Shown piece by piece: positions 13,060 to 15,805 of a stretch of 15,805 nucleotides of DNA. Origin of the DNA: Pseudomonas sp. UBA5782. Its GTDB lineage: Bacteria; Pseudomonadota; Gammaproteobacteria; Pseudomonadales; Pseudomonadaceae. The position numbers were made by a program, and so were the translations under genes. The first letter of the stretch is position 1. Each line of letters begins with the position of its first letter. The notes beneath the pieces were generated by a model that did not search any database, was not told where the DNA came from, and was given only the letters and a program-made list of their open reading frames with translations. The stretch spans positions 17,739 through 33,543 of the forward strand of contig DIEE01000052.1 of the NCBI GenBank assembly GCA_002418465.1, read 5' to 3'.

Positions 13060-14124
13060 ATGCACAGGGTTTTTCGCACAAGCCTGACTTGGAAAGCGCT
13101 TCCGCCCGCCTGGGGGCCTGCGCTGGTGGCGGGCATCGGTTGCGGATTGCCACTGCTGCTCGGCCTGTTCAGCGCCCATCCGGGCTTTCTCTGGGCCTCG
13201 GTCGGCGCCTTCCAGGCGTCCCAGGCCAATCCACTGCACCGCCTGGGCATGCTGCGCATGCTCCTGCTGATCGCCCTCGGCGCCTGCAGTGCGGCGCTGG
13301 GCTTCTGGGCGGCGCCCTGGCCGACCGCCAGCCTGCTGCTGTTCTCCGCCTTCGGACTGCTGCTCGCCTGGCTGCAACGCTTCGGCAACGAATCCGGCAA
13401 GCTGGGTGTCGGCCTCGCGGTGTGCCTGAGCCTCGGGCATGGCCAGCAGGCGATGGGCGCGCTGCACAATCCCTACGCAGTAGCGGCGTTGTTCGTGCTC
13501 GGCGGCCTCTGGGTCACCCTGCTCGCCTTCGCCCTGCGCGGCGCCCACGGCCTGCGCATGTGGCCGCGCCTGCCGCGCTTCGTTTCGCTGCTCAAGGTGC
13601 TGCGCCGTCATGCCCGGCGCCTTCCGCGTCGCGAATGGCGCCTGCATGCGCTGGGCTGCACGCTGGCCTGCGGGCTCGGCGGCCTGCTGGTGAACCTGGC
13701 CCATCTGCCGCGCGGCTACTGGCTGACGGTGGCGATCATCACCACCCTGCAGCTGGAATTCCACAACAGCCTGGTGCGCGCCGTGCAGGCCAGCGCCGCC
13801 AGCCTCGCCGCCGCCGCGCTGCTGGTGTTCATCGGCCACAGTCTGCAGAGCCCGGCAATGATGGTCAGTGCCCTGTTGCCGCTGATCGTTCTGAGCCGTG
13901 CCTTCCAGGTCAACCATTACGGACTGTTCGTGCTGCAGACGACGTTCTGCTTCGTACTGCTCTCGGAGAGCCTGTCGCGCGACTGGCATCTGCCGGGCGT
14001 GCGTCTGCTCAACTCGTTGCTCGGGGTGGCGGTGGCGTTGCTGGTGGCCCAGTTGATCGACCTGCTGCGCAAGCGTCTGGGCAAGGAAGCGAAACCGGCG
14101 GACGCCGGCGAAAGGCGGGAGTGA
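13060..14124 (+). CDS. FUSC-family inner-membrane protein
   Basis: 354 residues, very hydrophobic. Seen: two sets of transmembrane helices (about 18-38, 43-55, 64-84, 88-105, 115-128, 138-160; then 196-215, 219-232, 243-262, 266-281, 286-302, 315-333) separated by a basic cytoplasmic loop (about 161-194). The motif RGYWLTVAIITTLQLEFHNSLVRAVQASAAS (218-248) is the FUSC (fusaric acid resistance / YccS-like) core. Members with two half-modules are thought to be exporters or components of efflux systems for aromatic acids, but many are uncharacterised and this one lacks the partner membrane-fusion protein nearby. The start ATG at 13060 has GGGGA at 13043-13047, a rather long spacing. Convergent with yggL. 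Confidence 0.82.
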   Translation: MHRVFRTSLTWKALPPAWGPALVAGIGCGLPLLLGLFSAHPGFLWASVGAFQASQANPLHRLGMLRMLLLIALGACSAALGFWAAPWPTASLLLFSAFGLLLAWLQRFGNESGKLGVGLAVCLSLGHGQQAMGALHNPYAVAALFVLGGLWVTLLAFALRGAHGLRMWPRLPRFVSLLKVLRRHARRLPRREWRLHALGCTLACGLGGLLVNLAHLPRGYWLTVAIITTLQLEFHNSLVRAVQASAASLAAAALLVFIGHSLQSPAMMVSALLPLIVLSRAFQVNHYGLFVLQTTFCFVLLSESLSRDWHLPGVRLLNSLLGVAVALLVAQLIDLLRKRLGKEAKPADAGERRE

Positions 14125-14137
14125 AACGCTGCTGCAA

Positions 14138-14173
14138 GCGCGGGCGCATTCCCCGGGGGAACCGCGCCCGCGC
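14138..14173. terminator. Bidirectional hairpin between the convergent FUSC gene and yggL
   Basis: GCGCGGGCGC (14138-14147) pairs with GCGCCCGCGC (14164-14173), and TTCCCC with GGGGAA inside it, with a small internal bulge (A opposite CC). No T-tract flanks it. Its symmetry and its place between two convergent stop codons (14124 and 14182) suggest a shared terminator. Confidence 0.55.
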
Positions 14174-14181
14174 CCGAATGG

Positions 14182-14523
14182 TTACGCCGGGTTGATCGGG
14201 TTTTCCGGGTACCAGACGTCCATCAGAGGGCTGAGTTTGTATTCGCTCAGTTCGCTGCGACCCTTCAGCCAGGCTTCGACCTGGGCGCGCTGTTCTTCGT
14301 TGACCGAACCGCGCTTGCCGAGGCAGACGAAGCCGTAGTCGTCGCCGCCGACGTAGCTCAGGTCGTTCGCCGCGATGGCGTCGTCGAGGAAGCCGTCGAG
14401 GAAATGGTCGATCGCTTTGTCGTCGAGGCCGTCTTTGTAGGTCAGGTTCAGCTCGAAGCCCAGCTCCTGGAATTCATCGACGCAGAGTTTCTTGCGCAGG
14501 CGGCGGGAACGATTGGTAGCCAT
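14182..14523 (-). CDS. yggL: YggL family 50S ribosome-binding protein (DUF469)
   Basis: 113 residues, the usual size. Seen: the basic N-terminus ATNRSRRLRKKLCVDEFQELGF followed by DGLDDKAIDHFLDGFLDDAIAANDLSYVGGDDYGFVCL and the tail LSPLMDVWYPENP, the recognisable pattern of YggL. The E. coli protein is reported to bind the 50S subunit; its exact role is not settled. The ATG at 14523 is preceded on the - strand by GAGGAC about 8 bp upstream. Divergent from dacB. Confidence 0.92.
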   Translation of the reverse strand: MATNRSRRLRKKLCVDEFQELGFELNLTYKDGLDDKAIDHFLDGFLDDAIAANDLSYVGGDDYGFVCLGKRGSVNEEQRAQVEAWLKGRSELSEYKLSPLMDVWYPENPINPA

Positions 14524-14653
14524 GGAGTAAGTCCTCGGGAGTGATAAACGCGCGGCACTCTAGCAGTTTAGCCGCCGCCGCGCCCGCCTCCATGAAGGTG
14601 GACGGAAATAAACGCCGGCTCAATCATCGTTCGGCAGCGCTGCGGCCTTCGGG

Positions 14654-14659
14654 CATAAT
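14654..14659 (+). promoter_or_regulatory. Possible -10 box for dacB
   Basis: CATAAT, preceded 18 bp upstream by TTCGGC (14630-14635) as a weak -35. It lies 37 bp before the first possible dacB start, a plausible distance, in the 173-bp divergent region with yggL. TGCGGCC is repeated on either side (14641-14647 and 14659-14665). Confidence 0.35.
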
Positions 14660-14696
14660 GCGGCCACTTCCCTGAACGATGTGGGAACCTCCCCCT

Positions 14697-15805
14697 ATGC
14701 CACGCTTCGCTTTTTCTCTTCTGCCCATGACTCGAACTTTTCGCCGCCTGGCGCTCGCCAGCCTGCTGCCCCTGGCCATTGCCGCACCCTCCATCAGCTT
14801 CGCCGCGAGCATCAGCACCGCGCTGCCGGACAAGGTTCAGCAGGCGCTGAAGGCCAACAAGATTTCCCCCAACTCCCTCTCGCTGGTGGCCATACCGCTC
14901 AACGGCCCAGGCCAGACCACCATCTACAACGCCGACGTCTCGGTGAATCCGGCGTCCACCATGAAACTGGTGACCACCTACGCGGCTCTGGAAATGCTCG
15001 GCCCGACCTACCAGTGGAAAACCGAGTTCTACGCCGACGGCCAGCTCAAGGACGGCGTGCTCAACGGCAACCTCTACCTCAAGGGTGGCGGCGACCCGAA
15101 GCTGAACATGGAGAAGCTCTGGCTGCTCATGCGTGACCTGCGCGCCAACGGTGTGCAGAAGGTCACCGGCGACCTGGTGCTCGACCGCAGCTACTTCGTG
15201 CAGCCGAACCTGCCGGAATTCAACGACGACGGCGGCGACAGCAACAAGCCGTTCCTGGTGCGCCCGGATTCGCTGCTGATCAACCTCAAGGCGATGCGCT
15301 TCATCGCCCGCACCGACGACGGCAGGGTCTCGGTCGCGGTGGAACCGCCGATGGCCAACGTGCAGATCGACAACCGCGTCAAGCCGCTGAAGACCAGCAA
15401 GTGCAAGACCTACCCGGATGTCGTCTACAACTCGGTGCAGAACCCAAACGGCGGCGTCACCGTCACCGCCACCGGCGAACTGGCCGAGGGCTGCAGCGCG
15501 CAGACCTACCTCTCGCTGCTCGATCACAAGGACTACGCCGCCGGCGCGGTGCGCGCGATCTGGCAGGAACTGGGCGGCAGCATCATCGGCGGCAACCGCG
15601 TCGACGTGGTGCCCAAGGATGCGCGCCTGCTGGCGCGCGCCTACTCGCCGGACCTGGTCGAAGTCATCCGCGACATCAACAAGTTCAGTAACAACACCAT
15701 GGCCCAGCAGCTGTTCCTCAGCCTCGGCGCACAGTTCCGCAACGACGCCGATGGCGACGACGGCAAGGCCGCGCAACGCGTGGTGCGCCAGTGGCTGGGG
15801 GAGAA
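14697..15805 (+). CDS. dacB: D-alanyl-D-alanine carboxypeptidase/endopeptidase PBP4 (3' truncated by window)
   Basis: The frame is open to the window end: 369 complete codons visible of a gene expected to encode roughly 475-490 residues. It cleaves the terminal D-Ala or cross-links of peptidoglycan in the periplasm. Seen, numbered from the first ATG: a signal peptide (basic MTRTFRR, hydrophobic core, cleavage near ISFA|AS at about 36), the catalytic SxxK as STMK (S87, K90) in VNPASTMKLVTTYAALEMLG, the long PBP4 insert domain including LYLKGGGDPKL and GDLVLDRSYF, and the SxN motif as SNN (S331, N333) in INKFSNNTMAQQ. The KTG motif lies beyond the window. Two in-frame starts are possible, 14697 and 14727; 14697 is chosen because GGGAA lies about 9 bp upstream, while 14727 has no ribosome site though it gives a tidier signal peptide. 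Confidence 0.93.
   Translation, partial: MPRFAFSLLPMTRTFRRLALASLLPLAIAAPSISFAASISTALPDKVQQALKANKISPNSLSLVAIPLNGPGQTTIYNADVSVNPASTMKLVTTYAALEMLGPTYQWKTEFYADGQLKDGVLNGNLYLKGGGDPKLNMEKLWLLMRDLRANGVQKVTGDLVLDRSYFVQPNLPEFNDDGGDSNKPFLVRPDSLLINLKAMRFIARTDDGRVSVAVEPPMANVQIDNRVKPLKTSKCKTYPDVVYNSVQNPNGGVTVTATGELAEGCSAQTYLSLLDHKDYAAGAVRAIWQELGGSIIGGNRVDVVPKDARLLARAYSPDLVEVIRDINKFSNNTMAQQLFLSLGAQFRNDADGDDGKAAQRVVRQWLGE

Noticed and set aside
10289..13153. Very long open frame on the - strand (954 codons)
   Set aside because: It runs antisense through the EAL gene and dgt, which have clear family motifs on the + strand. Long antisense frames are expected in GC-rich DNA with strong third-position bias.
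14568..15776. - strand open frame opposite dacB
   Set aside because: Antisense shadow of a PBP4 gene with intact STMK and SNN motifs.

Overview
The window looks like a chromosomal segment of a Pseudomonas-type gammaproteobacterium. The DNA is GC-rich with strongly GC3-biased codons. The gene content is typical of that genus: an OprD-family porin, a PuuE/UraD/Alc/AllA/PuuD purine cluster, Pseudomonas-style Dgt, YggL and PBP4. The intergenic repeats are of the GTAGGGGCGAA...TTCGCCCCTAC kind that I associate with pseudomonads. The species cannot be fixed from the sequence alone.

Region 1 (1-1403): the end of a PepSY-type membrane protein on the + strand, converging with a GntR/FadR-type regulator on the - strand. 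Region 2 (1404-6841): the urate degradation locus. The regulator and hiuH lie on the - strand, separated by about 500 bp of repeat debris. Divergent from hiuH is a compact + strand operon puuE-uraD-alc-allA-puuD. Together the enzymes take urate to 5-hydroxyisourate (PuuD), OHCU (HiuH), S-allantoin (UraD), allantoate (PuuE), ureidoglycolate plus urea (Alc) and glyoxylate plus urea (AllA). PuuD is the membrane type with a fused cytochrome c domain. No xanthine dehydrogenase, purine permease or urease is present in the window. Near-identical 13-bp sites, ATCTGTRTACAAT, lie upstream of the regulator and upstream of puuE and are good operator candidates.

Region 3 (6842-8903): a hairpin, then a large perfect 22-bp inverted repeat whose outer end supplies the stop codon of a convergent glutaredoxin-like gene, then an OprD-family porin with a clear terminator. 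Region 4 (8904-10254): a three-gene cluster of small membrane-associated proteins (DUF883/YqjD-like, holin-3_6/YqjE-like, and an uncharacterised YqjK-like protein). Region 5 (10255-11537): a c-di-GMP phosphodiesterase with an N-terminal EAL domain and a C-terminal Cache/PAS-like sensor region. Region 6 (11538-15805): dgt, a FUSC-type membrane protein, convergent yggL, and the 5' part of dacB (PBP4) running off the window.

Nothing here is a clear new defence or mobile system. The most useful leads are the shared operator of the purine regulon, the repeat-derived stop codon, the alc-allA hairpin, the EAL-plus-sensor architecture and the uncharacterised third gene of the yqjD-like cluster.
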